NCBI RefSeq assembly: GCF_003182255.1 | Contig: NZ_QGTQ01000015.1 | Location: 62,001-126,000 of the forward strand | Direction: 5' to 3' | DNA: 64,000 nucleotides | DNA from: Paenibacillus cellulosilyticus | GTDB taxonomy: Bacteria; Bacillota; Bacilli; Paenibacillales; Paenibacillaceae | In this document: in pieces, positions 8,120-16,699 of the stretch | Layout of the letters: every line of letters begins with the position of its first letter | Numbering within the stretch: the stretch's first letter is position 1 | The notes under the pieces: model-generated | What the model saw: the letters and a program-made list of their open reading frames with translations, nothing else | The model's database searches: none | Told to the model about the DNA's origin: nothing | Program-made: the position numbers and the translations under genes

Positions 8120-9130
8120 TTGAATCCGAAATCTATTTTACACTGGAAACCCGAATATACCTTTATCGCTGTTCTAGCATTCGTGGTGGCCATGGCGCTC
8201 CATCCTGAATGGCTGAGCACAGATGTCATCGTCAGTGCGGCGAGACTAAGTACGTTCAAAACGATGCTCATCAGCATTGTATTGGAAACTATCCCGTTCC
8301 TTTTGCTTGGCGTGGCCGTATCCTCCTTGATGCATGTCTATATACCTGAAGCGTGGATTCGCCGCCTTATTCCGAAGAACCCGTTACTGGGAATCGTGAC
8401 CGCCAGCCTTTTAGGGATCTTGTTTCCTGTATGCGAGTGCGGTCTCATTCCGGTCGTTAGAAGACTGATGGCTAAAGGCATGCCGTTATATGCGGGCGTT
8501 GTATTCATGCTCTCAGGACCAGTCGTCAATCCCGTTGTCTATTCCGCTACCTATGTCGCCTTTCGGAGCAGGCAGGAGATGGTATATGCCCGGATGGGAC
8601 TGGCTGTGGCGGTTGCGCTGGCCATTGGACTTATTGTCTATTTCGTTGTTAAGCGTAACCCGATAAGAGAGTCGCGAGAATCGATGCGCGTGACATTCAA
8701 TGTACTTCGGACGCCATCGAGAACTAGTAAATTTAATGAGGCGATGCAGCATGCAGGGAGCGAGTTTTTTGATATGGGCAAATATCTCATTGTCGGCTCG
8801 ATCCTGGCGGCGCTCATCCAAACCTTCGTACCGCGCTCGGAGCTGCTTGCAATAGGACAAGGAGCGTATACATCGCACCTGTTTATGATGGGCTTTGCTT
8901 ACATTCTCTCTTTATGTTCGACCTCCGATGCCTTCGTCGCTTCCTCGTTTCTTGGCACGTTCTCTGCAAGCTCGCTGCTTACGTTTATGGTATTTGGGCC
9001 AATGATCGATATGAAGGGAACATTGATGCTGCTTTCTGTATTCAAGGCGAAGTTCGTCGTACTCATTATCGCATTAGTCGCTATTCTAGTACCCTTGGGA
9101 TCACTCCTCGTAGGAACGTTTATCTGGTAA
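8120..9130 (+). CDS. UPF0718/ArsP_1-like permease (YcgR type)
   Basis: 336-aa integral membrane protein of the UPF0718 (DUF318, ArsP_1-like) permease family with roughly eight hydrophobic segments. A conserved CECG motif (FPVCECGLIPV, about residue 107) lies in a membrane region, and LCSTSDAF occurs near residue 275. Starts at TTG 8120 with SD GGGGGAGG. It is followed by a TIGR03943 protein, a pairing common in Bacillota. The Zur box directly upstream suggests induction under zinc limitation. The transported species is not established; a metal or metal complex is a reasonable guess. Confidence 0.85.
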   Translation: MNPKSILHWKPEYTFIAVLAFVVAMALHPEWLSTDVIVSAARLSTFKTMLISIVLETIPFLLLGVAVSSLMHVYIPEAWIRRLIPKNPLLGIVTASLLGILFPVCECGLIPVVRRLMAKGMPLYAGVVFMLSGPVVNPVVYSATYVAFRSRQEMVYARMGLAVAVALAIGLIVYFVVKRNPIRESRESMRVTFNVLRTPSRTSKFNEAMQHAGSEFFDMGKYLIVGSILAALIQTFVPRSELLAIGQGAYTSHLFMMGFAYILSLCSTSDAFVASSFLGTFSASSLLTFMVFGPMIDMKGTLMLLSVFKAKFVVLIIALVAILVPLGSLLVGTFIW

Positions 9131-9168
9131 GTGCTTGCAACACGCAGAATCAGAAAGGGGGTTATCGA

Positions 9169-10140
9169 ATGGAGGAGCATCGTCCATTAACGGTGCATCA
9201 TCTTATTCGTGCCGTGATATTGGCCGGATTCGCGTTCTACGTTGTTCATTTGGTCAAAATCGATAAGCTGCAATATTACATTGCGCCGAGAATGATGCCA
9301 TATATTAAATATTCGGCTGTCGCCATGTTTCTATTAGCCACCTACTATCTGTATCTGGCTTTGCAAGGCTCGGATCATAAGCATCACGGAGCTGCATGCG
9401 ATTGCGGGCATGAGCCAGCTCGTTCGCTGCCCAAGCATATATTCATTTACGGGTTGTTTCTGCTTCCGCTGCTGCTCGGTTTCGCATTCCCTGACAAGAT
9501 CATGGGGAGCGATGCAGCGTCGGTGAAGGGCATGAAGCTGACGGTTAAGAATGTCGTTCAGCAGCCAAGCGGCCCATTGCCGACGCAAGTAGAGGAGGCC
9601 GTAACCGACGTGCCCCAGTCCGTTCTGGAAGAGAGTAAGACCGAACTGCCAGCTTCTGAAGCATCGCCTTCATCCGAGCTGGATGCTTTGTTTCCGTATG
9701 ATGAATTCTCTAGGGAGTATGCAGACCTCGGTAAAATCCTATACGGCCAAGATGTCATAACGATGAGGGAAGAAGCTTTTCTAGAATATATTTCAACCAT
9801 AGATCTCTATCGCGACAATTTCGTTGGCAAGACGATCGAGATCAGTGGCTTTGTTTATCGGGAGGATGACATGGCGCCGAATCAATTCGCCGTGTCCCGT
9901 ATGGCCATGTCATGCTGTACGGCGGATGCAGAGCCCTATGGATTGATGGCGGAATGGAGCCAAGCGGCAGATTTCAATAAAGACACCTGGATTACGTTAC
10001 GCGGTAAATTGGAAATTAAGAAATACAGGGACGCTGATATTATTGTGTTAAATGCCGATAAGGTGACGAAGATCGAAGCACCTAAAGATCCGTACGTATA
10101 TCCGTACTTTGGCAACATTACGGAATTGGAGAAGCAATAG
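9169..10140 (+). CDS. TIGR03943-family membrane protein with His/Cys metal motif (YcgQ type)
   Basis: 323-aa partner of the UPF0718 permease. Two or three N-terminal transmembrane helices surround a short His/Cys-rich segment (HKHHGAACDCGHE, about residues 66-78) that looks metal-binding. A third helix leads to a long Ser/Glu-rich linker and a globular C-terminal domain (about 180-323) holding a CC pair in the AMSCCTAD segment. I start it at ATG 9169, preceded by AAAGGGGG; the same frame is open further upstream inside the permease gene but without initiation signals. Probably co-transcribed with the permease 38 bases upstream. Biochemical role unknown. Confidence 0.8.
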   Translation: MEEHRPLTVHHLIRAVILAGFAFYVVHLVKIDKLQYYIAPRMMPYIKYSAVAMFLLATYYLYLALQGSDHKHHGAACDCGHEPARSLPKHIFIYGLFLLPLLLGFAFPDKIMGSDAASVKGMKLTVKNVVQQPSGPLPTQVEEAVTDVPQSVLEESKTELPASEASPSSELDALFPYDEFSREYADLGKILYGQDVITMREEAFLEYISTIDLYRDNFVGKTIEISGFVYREDDMAPNQFAVSRMAMSCCTADAEPYGLMAEWSQAADFNKDTWITLRGKLEIKKYRDADIIVLNADKVTKIEAPKDPYVYPYFGNITELEKQ

Positions 10141-10160
10141 AATAGCTAGCGTATGACCCG

Positions 10161-10193
10161 CCCAGCCATGACGTTGAATGGCTGGGTTTTATT
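10161..10193 (+). terminator. Terminator of the permease-TIGR03943 operon
   Basis: Stem CCCAGCCAT / ATGGCTGGG followed by TTTTATTTTATT. Confidence 0.85.
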
Positions 10194-10224
10194 TTATTGG
10201 ATGATTAAGAAAAGATTGACACGT

Positions 10225-10247
10225 CTAATCGTAATAATTACAATTAG
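10225..10247 (+). promoter_or_regulatory. Zur box 1 upstream of cntA-like gene
   Basis: CTAATCGTAAT-A-ATTACAATTAG: two 11-base arms, 10 of 11 positions symmetric, centred on 10236. Near-perfect match to the Bacillus Zur consensus. Confidence 0.85.
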
Positions 10248-10256
10248 GTGGTATTT

Positions 10257-10279
10257 CAGATAGTAATAATTACGATTAA
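10257..10279 (+). promoter_or_regulatory. Zur box 2 upstream of cntA-like gene
   Basis: AGATAGTAAT-A-ATTACGATTA centred on 10268: intact right arm and partial left arm. It lies 32 bases (about three helical turns) from box 1, so cooperative binding on one DNA face is plausible. It ends next to the SD of the gene at 10295. Confidence 0.75.
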
Positions 10280-10294
10280 GGGAGTGTTCGAGAG

Positions 10295-11899
10295 ATGAAG
10301 AGACAACGAAAAGGATGGCTCATCGTATCCATGCTGGCGATGGTATGGCTGGCTGGATGCAGCAGCGTGTCTAGTGATTCAAGTGAACGAAGTGAAACAC
10401 AAGAGCTGGTCTATGCGACAGCGAAGGATATCAATGATATGAACCCTCATCTCTATACAGGTTCAATGGCTGCGCAAGGTCTTGTCTATGAATCGCTTGT
10501 GGAGAACACGAAGGACGGTATCAAGCCCCTCCTGGCGGAATCATGGGACATCTCAGATGACGGCAAGGTATACACCTTTCACTTGCGACAAGATGTGAAA
10601 TTTCATGATGGCGAGCCTTTTAATGCGGAGGCGGTCAAGCAAAATATCGAAGCGGTGCAGCACAATGCCAGCAAGCATGCCTGGATTAAGCTGTCTACGA
10701 AGCTGGAGGAAGTCAACGTAATCGACGAGTACACGGTGCAATTCAAGCTGAAGGAAGCTTATTATCCAACCCTTCTGGAGCTGTCGATGACGCGCCCGTA
10801 TGTGTTTCTTTCACCGAAAGATTTTCAGAATGGCGAGACGAAGGACGGCGTTGCAGGCTATAACGGTACCGGGCCTTATAAGCTGGAGAAACAAGTGGTG
10901 GATCAATACGCCACTTTCGCGGCCAATGATCAATATTGGGGCGGTGCGCCTACCGTGAAGACGATTACTGCCAAAGTATTGCCCGCAGGGGAGACAACGA
11001 TGCTGGCGCTGCAGAAAGGTGAAGTGAACTTCTTATTCACGGACGATCGCGGCACCGACGGAATTGATGTGGAAGCGATGCAGCGCTTGGAGCAATCAGG
11101 CGACTACCGGATTGTGCGCAGTGAGCCGATGAACACGAAGATGATTGCTGCCAATAGCAGTAAGGCTGGCAGTCCCGTCCGGGAGAAGGCAGTACGGGAA
11201 GCGATCTGGCAAGCCATCGATCGCGAGACGATTAGCTCCGCAATATTCAGTGGGACGGAGACGCCAGCAGAGACGTTGTTCTCTTCCAATGTCAATTATG
11301 CGGATATTAGCCTGAAGAAACGGGATTACAACCCAGAAGCGGCCAAGGCGCTGCTCGAGGAGTCGGGCTGGGCTCTGGCGCAAGGCAGCGACATTCGCGC
11401 TAAGGACGGTCAGCAGCTTGCGATGAAGTTGTATTATGACGTGAATTCCCTTTCACAGAAAACAGAGGCGGAGCTGATCCAAAGCGAGGTGTTAGCCATT
11501 GGCATGAGGCTGGAGCTGGTTGGCGAAGAATCTTCTGCCATAGCCAATCGCAGATCAACCGGCGAATACGATTTGCTCTTCAATCAAACGTGGGGATTGG
11601 CTTACGATCCGCAGAGCACCATTGCGGCATTTGCTGCGGAATCCTCTTATCGCCATACGACGAGCGGAATACCGCAGGCAGAGGAGCTGTACCACAAGAT
11701 CGATGACGTTCTCGTGTCGTCCGACGAGAAGACACGCCAGCAGCTTTACGCTGATATTTTAACCATCGTCCATGAAGAGGCGGTCTTTATCCCGCTTACT
11801 AACGGCAGTGTGACGGTAGTAGCACCTGCGAACTTGCAAGGAATCGGATTCAAGCAAACACAATTCGAAATCCCGTTTGAGAAGATGAGTTTCCGATGA
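10295..11899 (+). CDS. cntA: Metallophore/nickel ABC transporter substrate-binding lipoprotein (CntA-like)
   Basis: 534-aa SBP_bac_5 (oligopeptide/nickel family) lipoprotein. The signal peptide ends in a lipobox (WLAGC, Cys about residue 22). The family signature for dipeptide, nickel and opine-metallophore binders is visible (YTFHLRQDVKFHDGEPFNAE, about residues 92-111). SD AAGGGAG precedes the ATG. It opens an operon of SBP, two permeases, two ATPases and an MFS exporter, the gene order of staphylococcal cntABCDFE. With the upstream CntL-like gene and tandem Zur boxes, its ligand is most likely a zinc- or nickel-metallophore complex rather than a peptide. Confidence 0.85.
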   Translation: MKRQRKGWLIVSMLAMVWLAGCSSVSSDSSERSETQELVYATAKDINDMNPHLYTGSMAAQGLVYESLVENTKDGIKPLLAESWDISDDGKVYTFHLRQDVKFHDGEPFNAEAVKQNIEAVQHNASKHAWIKLSTKLEEVNVIDEYTVQFKLKEAYYPTLLELSMTRPYVFLSPKDFQNGETKDGVAGYNGTGPYKLEKQVVDQYATFAANDQYWGGAPTVKTITAKVLPAGETTMLALQKGEVNFLFTDDRGTDGIDVEAMQRLEQSGDYRIVRSEPMNTKMIAANSSKAGSPVREKAVREAIWQAIDRETISSAIFSGTETPAETLFSSNVNYADISLKKRDYNPEAAKALLEESGWALAQGSDIRAKDGQQLAMKLYYDVNSLSQKTEAELIQSEVLAIGMRLELVGEESSAIANRRSTGEYDLLFNQTWGLAYDPQSTIAAFAAESSYRHTTSGIPQAEELYHKIDDVLVSSDEKTRQQLYADILTIVHEEAVFIPLTNGSVTVVAPANLQGIGFKQTQFEIPFEKMSFR

Positions 11900-12828
11900 G
11901 CCTGTATATTCTCAAACGTATAGGAATGACGGTGCCTTTGCTTATCGTGATTTCATTTCTTACGTTTGTTCTCAATCATCTGTCTCCGATGGAGCCTGTG
12001 AAGGTCATTCTTCATGCGCAAGGTGTTCCGACCATAACGGAAGAGTTAATTGCGGAGACGAAAGCAAAGCTTGGGATGGATTCGCCGCTGCTTATTCAAT
12101 ATATGGATTGGCTCATCGCTTCCCTTCATTTCGATTTCGGTCATTCTTATGTAACGGGTATACCGGTCTGGTCTATGCTTGGGCCGGCTTTGCTGCATAC
12201 TCTAAAGCTGGTGCTGGTATCTTCCATTTGCATATTTGGTCTATCGATTGTTCTTGGCGTGATCTGTGCGATAAGGGAAGGCCGATGGCTGGATCTGTCG
12301 GTTCGCAGCCTGTCCTTCTTGCTGACAGCTATGCCAGCCTATTGGCTGGCGGCTCTGCTGGCATGGTATTTTGCCGTTAAGCTTGATTGGCTGCCTACCA
12401 GCGGGATGAGTGACGGGGCCAGTTATGTTTTGCCAGTTGCCGTCCTCGTCATTGGTTATGCAGGTCTATATTTTCGTATCATCCGAAGCTCGATGCTCAG
12501 TCATCTGAATGAAGATTATGTGCTCTACGAACGAGCATGCGGTATACCGGAATCCATTGTAACGCTGCATGTGCTTCGCAATGCGATGCAGGTTGCCATC
12601 ACGGTATTCAGTCTTGCTATACCCACTTTGCTGGGCAGTACGGTCGTTGTGGAAAATATTTTCGCATGGCCGGGTCTTGGCACGATGACGATAAACGCGA
12701 TTCTCAGCAGAGATTTTCCTATAATCCAAGCTTATGTTCTTGTACTTGCGGTCGCCTTTGTGTTGTTCAACACACTTGCTGATGTCATTCACGCAGCGAT
12801 GAATCCACGAATGAGGAGGGAGCATTAG
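11896..12828 (+). CDS. cntB: ABC transporter permease (CntB-like, DppB/NikB family)
   Basis: 310-aa inner-membrane permease. The start overlaps the previous stop by 4 bases (ATGA). About six transmembrane helices. The cytoplasmic loop ERACGIPESIVTLHVLRNAM (about 214-233) is the ATPase-coupling segment typical of DppB/NikB permeases. Pairs with the next gene. Confidence 0.9.
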   Translation: MSLYILKRIGMTVPLLIVISFLTFVLNHLSPMEPVKVILHAQGVPTITEELIAETKAKLGMDSPLLIQYMDWLIASLHFDFGHSYVTGIPVWSMLGPALLHTLKLVLVSSICIFGLSIVLGVICAIREGRWLDLSVRSLSFLLTAMPAYWLAALLAWYFAVKLDWLPTSGMSDGASYVLPVAVLVIGYAGLYFRIIRSSMLSHLNEDYVLYERACGIPESIVTLHVLRNAMQVAITVFSLAIPTLLGSTVVVENIFAWPGLGTMTINAILSRDFPIIQAYVLVLAVAFVLFNTLADVIHAAMNPRMRREH

Positions 12829-12831
12829 TCT

Positions 12832-13716
12832 ATGCTGCTTAAGCGGATATGGAATGACAGACTGGCTGCCCTTTCGCTTACAATCGTGGGAGCAATGCTG
12901 CTTATCGGAATATGCGCGCCGCTTATTGCCCCGCATCCTCCGAATGAAGTCAACATGGAGCTTCGTTATGCCGGAGCGTCTTGGCAGTATTGGCTGGGCA
13001 ACGATCATCTTGGCCGCTGTGTGCTTTCCAGGCTGATCTACGGTATTCGTCCAAGTGTATTATGGGTGCTCGCGGCTCTGATCGCATCCGTATTCGTTGG
13101 GACAGCTGTTGGCATAGCCGCAGGATACTGGAGAGGCAGGGTGGACGCGGTCTTGATGCGACTATGCGACATCATGCTCTCCTTCCCGGGTTATGTAATG
13201 ACGCTTGCAGTCGTCGGTATGCTTGGCCCGGGACTCACGAATATTCTGATTGCGTTTGTGTGTCTCAAATGGGCGTGGTTCGCACGTGTTATCCGAACCG
13301 TCATCTTGCCAATTGCGGAGGCGGATTATGTCAAATTCGCTAAGGTGCTTGGAGCCAGCCAGCTTTGGATCATAGTAAGGCATGTCCTGCCTATCGCACT
13401 GCCCGAGGTGGCTGTCATTGCTAGCAGTGCGTTCGGATCCATGATTCTTCAAATCTCAGGCCTGTCATTCCTCGGACTTGGTATTCAGGCGCCGCATGCA
13501 GAGTGGGGCATGATGATGAATGAAGCGAGAACGGTGATGTTCACTAGACCCGAACTGATGTTAGCGCCAGGGATCGTAATCATGGTTGTTGTATCATCCG
13601 TCAACTTTCTCTCTGATTCCTTACAGAAAGCGCTCGATCCGAAGCTAATGGTTATTAGATCAACGAACGGTATGAAACACCGGTACCAGAGGAAGGAGGC
13701 GGCCCTGCAACAATGA
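12832..13716 (+). CDS. cntC: ABC transporter permease (CntC-like, DppC/NikC family)
   Basis: 294-aa second permease, starting 3 bases after the CntB-like stop. The N-terminal helix and LGNDHLGRCVLSRLIYGIRP (about 55-74) are the hallmark of DppC/NikC proteins (consensus GTDxxGRDxxSRxxxG). The coupling loop is around residues 165-185. Its end overlaps the start of the CntD-like ATPase by 4 bases. Confidence 0.9.
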   Translation: MLLKRIWNDRLAALSLTIVGAMLLIGICAPLIAPHPPNEVNMELRYAGASWQYWLGNDHLGRCVLSRLIYGIRPSVLWVLAALIASVFVGTAVGIAAGYWRGRVDAVLMRLCDIMLSFPGYVMTLAVVGMLGPGLTNILIAFVCLKWAWFARVIRTVILPIAEADYVKFAKVLGASQLWIIVRHVLPIALPEVAVIASSAFGSMILQISGLSFLGLGIQAPHAEWGMMMNEARTVMFTRPELMLAPGIVIMVVVSSVNFLSDSLQKALDPKLMVIRSTNGMKHRYQRKEAALQQ

Positions 13717-14534
13717 GCTTGCTTGAAGTCAAACAATTGAAGGTATGGGATAGCAGCACAGAGCAGGTGCTGGTGGCCAATAGTTCTTTTCAACTAGCCA
13801 AGGGGCATTGTCTTGCGATTGTGGGGGAGAGCGGCAGCGGCAAATCGCTCACCTGCAAGGCGATCATGCGGCTTAATCAGGCGAAAGTGCAGCAGTCCGG
13901 CTCCATTGTACTGGATGGGGTTGATCTGTCGTTGTTGAATAAGCGTGCCATGCGCGGCTATAGAGGCAAGAGAATCTGCATGATCATGCAGAACGGCATG
14001 CGTGCCTTTAATCCTTCCAGACCAGTTGGGGCTTATCTTGGTGAGGTACTGGCCCGACATTACGATTGGAGCAAGGAAGAGAAACTAACTCGTATAGGTG
14101 CTGCGATGACTAGCGTTGGGCTGAAGGATCCGGCAAGCGTGATGAGGTCTTACCCCTATGAATTGTCTGGCGGCATGCTGCAAAGGGTTATGATTGCACT
14201 TTCCATCGTGATGGAGCCTGATGTCATTATTGCCGATGAGCCGACAACTGCGCTGGATGCCGTTACGCAATTTGAGGTCATGGAGCAGCTTGCGAAACTG
14301 AGGAATCGTTTGGATTGCGCCATGATTTTCGTATCTCATGACTTGCATGCAGTTAAACGTATTGCAAACGATGTGCTAGTCATGAAGGATGGGGAGATTA
14401 TTGAGCGAGGTACAGCAGCTGACTTTTTTACTAGAGCTCGTCATCCGTACACCCGCCAGCTGATAACAGCGAAGCAGAGCCTGAGTCGTCAATTCAACCA
14501 GCTCATGGGAGGTGCGAGCGTTGCTCAAGGTTGA
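13713..14534 (+). CDS. cntD: ABC transporter ATPase (CntD-like, DppD/NikD family)
   Basis: 273-aa ATP-binding subunit. Walker A GESGSGKS (about residues 37-44), ABC signature LSGGM, Walker B VIIADEP, switch His in FVSHD. The signature reads LSGGM rather than LSGGQ, which is common in NikD-type subunits. It overlaps the next gene. Confidence 0.9.
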   Translation: MSLLEVKQLKVWDSSTEQVLVANSSFQLAKGHCLAIVGESGSGKSLTCKAIMRLNQAKVQQSGSIVLDGVDLSLLNKRAMRGYRGKRICMIMQNGMRAFNPSRPVGAYLGEVLARHYDWSKEEKLTRIGAAMTSVGLKDPASVMRSYPYELSGGMLQRVMIALSIVMEPDVIIADEPTTALDAVTQFEVMEQLAKLRNRLDCAMIFVSHDLHAVKRIANDVLVMKDGEIIERGTAADFFTRARHPYTRQLITAKQSLSRQFNQLMGGASVAQG

Positions 14535-15270
14535 CAGGATAAGCAAATCGTATCGACCCAAGGGATGGTTGAACAAAGCACATCGGAAGCAGGTTCTTCA
14601 TGCTATCAGCTTCGAATGGGACCGAGGGGAATGTCTTGGCATTATTGGCGAGAGCGGCAGCGGCAAGTCTACCCTTGGCCGGCTTCTGCTTGGAATAGAA
14701 AAGCCGGATCATGGCATCATTGCATGGGATGGACAGCCGATAACGGACCGCAATGTACGGCAAGGGAATATCAGCGCCGTATTTCAAGATTATACGTCAT
14801 CCATTAATCCATTCTATACCGTCAGACAGGCGATCATGGAGCCTTTGAAGCTGGCAGGCGGTTCTCCTCCATCCTTCATGGAGAGTTATGCGGGCAAGCT
14901 GCTTCAGCAAGTCGGCATGGATGAGTCCTATCTCGACAAATATCCGCATAAGCTGTCTGGAGGCGAAGCACAAAGAGTGTGCATCGCCAGAGCCTTATCG
15001 ACAGGGCCGGCATGTATCGTTCTAGATGAAGCTATAAGCTCACTGGATGGATCGGTGCAGATGCAGGTGCTGGAGCTGCTAAGAAACCTAAGCGATTCGC
15101 TGGGCGTAGGTTACATTTTCATCACACATGATATAGCGGCAGCAGCTTATTTGTGTAATCGAATGATGATTATTCAGGATGGCCGGATCGTCGAAATGGT
15201 GGAGACGAAGCAGCTTAAGGATGTACAGTCGCCCTATGCAAAGGAGCTGCTGCGCAAGGTGATGGCATGA
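14521..15270 (+). CDS. cntF: ABC transporter ATPase (CntF-like, DppF/NikE family)
   Basis: About 249-aa second ATPase with Walker A GESGSGKS, signature LSGGE, Walker B CIVLDEA and switch FITHD. The Walker B Glu is followed by Ala instead of Pro. I place the start at TTG 14521 because GGGAGG (14507-14512) sits 8 bases upstream; a GTG at 14512 overlaps that SD and is too close. The gene overlaps the CntD-like ORF by 14 bases, and its stop overlaps the exporter start. Confidence 0.87.
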   Translation: MLKVDRISKSYRPKGWLNKAHRKQVLHAISFEWDRGECLGIIGESGSGKSTLGRLLLGIEKPDHGIIAWDGQPITDRNVRQGNISAVFQDYTSSINPFYTVRQAIMEPLKLAGGSPPSFMESYAGKLLQQVGMDESYLDKYPHKLSGGEAQRVCIARALSTGPACIVLDEAISSLDGSVQMQVLELLRNLSDSLGVGYIFITHDIAAAAYLCNRMMIIQDGRIVEMVETKQLKDVQSPYAKELLRKVMA

Positions 15271-16445
15271 TCATGTCAGGGCCTTTCCTTCGATTATATC
15301 TACTGACGTTGTTTTACTTTAGCGCCAATGCCATCTTGAACGTCGTCATTCCGCTTAAAGGCGAATCGCTTGGCGTATCCAACACAAGGATTGGAATCAT
15401 TATGGGGGTATATCTGCTGACAACCATGGTATGCCGGCCTTGGGCCGGGTATTTGATTGCGAGGTATGGCCCGATACAGGTACTTCGCATCATACTGACC
15501 TTGAATGGTTTGGCTCTGCTGCTGTATGCCTTCACTGATATGAATGGCTACTTCGCTGCTAGAATCGTGCAGGGGATATGTACGGCATTCTTCTCCATGG
15601 CGCTTCAGCTAAGTCTGATCGATGCACTGCCTGATGAGGAACGGTCACAAGGCATCTCTATGTATTCGTTATGCTCTTATTTGCCAGGAATTATTGGACC
15701 TTTATTAGCAATTGGCATGTGGAACAATGGAGAAGGGAGCCTGTTCGCCGCTTCGATGATTGTCATTGCATGCATGACAGGTGTTGTCGGCTACACGGTT
15801 CGTATTCGAACACAGCCGGTCGTCGATAACGTGAATAGCAGTTCGAATGCGGGGATAACGATGCTTCGATCCATGAGGCAGCTTGTACATAATCCGAATA
15901 TGGCTCGCTCGAGTATCCTGATGTTGATTGCATCGGTTATATTTGGTGCTGTTACGGCATTCATGCCTTTATATGCACCTCGTATTCATGGTGGCAGTGC
16001 GGCAATCTATTTGATGATTCAGGCAGCGGTCGTCGTTGTGATTCGATTTCTGTTCAAAAGCAAAATGCCATCCGATGGGAAGTGGCATTCGTTGTTCATA
16101 GCAGGGATATTGCTGCTGCAGATGTCAGCTGCGCTTTGCATCGGGTTGGCAGCAAGTTTAGGCGTAGCTGTCTTATATGCTGGAGCCTTGCTGATGGGGA
16201 GCGCTCAAGCGCTGCTCTATCCTACGCTTACAAGTTATTTGAGCTTTGTATTGCCGCGTAATGAACGAAGCGTTCTCATCGGTTTATTCATTGCGATAGC
16301 TGATCTTGGAGTCGCTATTGGCGGAATCGTCATGGGGCCGGTTGCTGATCATTTCTCTTATTCTTACATGTATCTGCTTTGCGCAGTACTTAGCGCAGGA
16401 GTGCTGTTTATAGCCTTTGATCGGGCGGTACTCCGCTCGCATTGA
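15267..16445 (+). CDS. cntE: MFS transporter, probable metallophore exporter (CntE-like)
   Basis: 392-aa major facilitator with twelve predicted helices. The loop 2-3 region (about residues 55-70: RPWAGYLIARYGPIQV) fits the MFS motif. It is translationally coupled to the ATPase by an ATGA overlap and is last in the operon, the position of cntE, the staphylopine exporter of Staphylococcus. Having uptake and export in one Zur-controlled operon is the normal arrangement for opine metallophores. Assignment to export rests on context. Confidence 0.8.
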   Translation: MIMSGPFLRLYLLTLFYFSANAILNVVIPLKGESLGVSNTRIGIIMGVYLLTTMVCRPWAGYLIARYGPIQVLRIILTLNGLALLLYAFTDMNGYFAARIVQGICTAFFSMALQLSLIDALPDEERSQGISMYSLCSYLPGIIGPLLAIGMWNNGEGSLFAASMIVIACMTGVVGYTVRIRTQPVVDNVNSSSNAGITMLRSMRQLVHNPNMARSSILMLIASVIFGAVTAFMPLYAPRIHGGSAAIYLMIQAAVVVVIRFLFKSKMPSDGKWHSLFIAGILLLQMSAALCIGLAASLGVAVLYAGALLMGSAQALLYPTLTSYLSFVLPRNERSVLIGLFIAIADLGVAIGGIVMGPVADHFSYSYMYLLCAVLSAGVLFIAFDRAVLRSH

Positions 16446-16455
16446 AATGCAATCG

Positions 16456-16500
16456 TACGACCGTTTCCCGATTATCCAAGGGAGAACGGTCGTTTTATTT
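16456..16500 (+). terminator. Terminator of the cnt-like operon
   Basis: Stem ACGACCGTT / AACGGTCGT with an inner TCCC/GGGA pairing, then TTTTATTTTT. Confidence 0.85.
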
Positions 16501-16699
16501 TTATTGAAACCAGCTCTGATTAATTATGGTAGTCTATTTTCCTTATTGACAATAATCATCGTTGTCTAGATTATGATAAGGATAGGTAAATACCGATTAT
16601 ATTTACTGAAACAAATCATAATAGGAGCAAAGTTGAATAACTGTATCGATATTCTTATGAAATATACCTCGTGACCTATACATAAGGAGTGTAAGTCAT

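Noticed and set aside
8914-9168. N-terminal extension of the TIGR03943 protein to 408 aa
   Set aside because: The extension overlaps the permease coding sequence in another frame. ATG 9169 has a strong SD and begins a normal membrane N-terminus.
16546-16577. TTGACA ... TATGAT as promoter of the diguanylate cyclase
   Set aside because: The spacing is 20 bases, too long for a convincing sigma-A promoter, so it is not listed as a feature.
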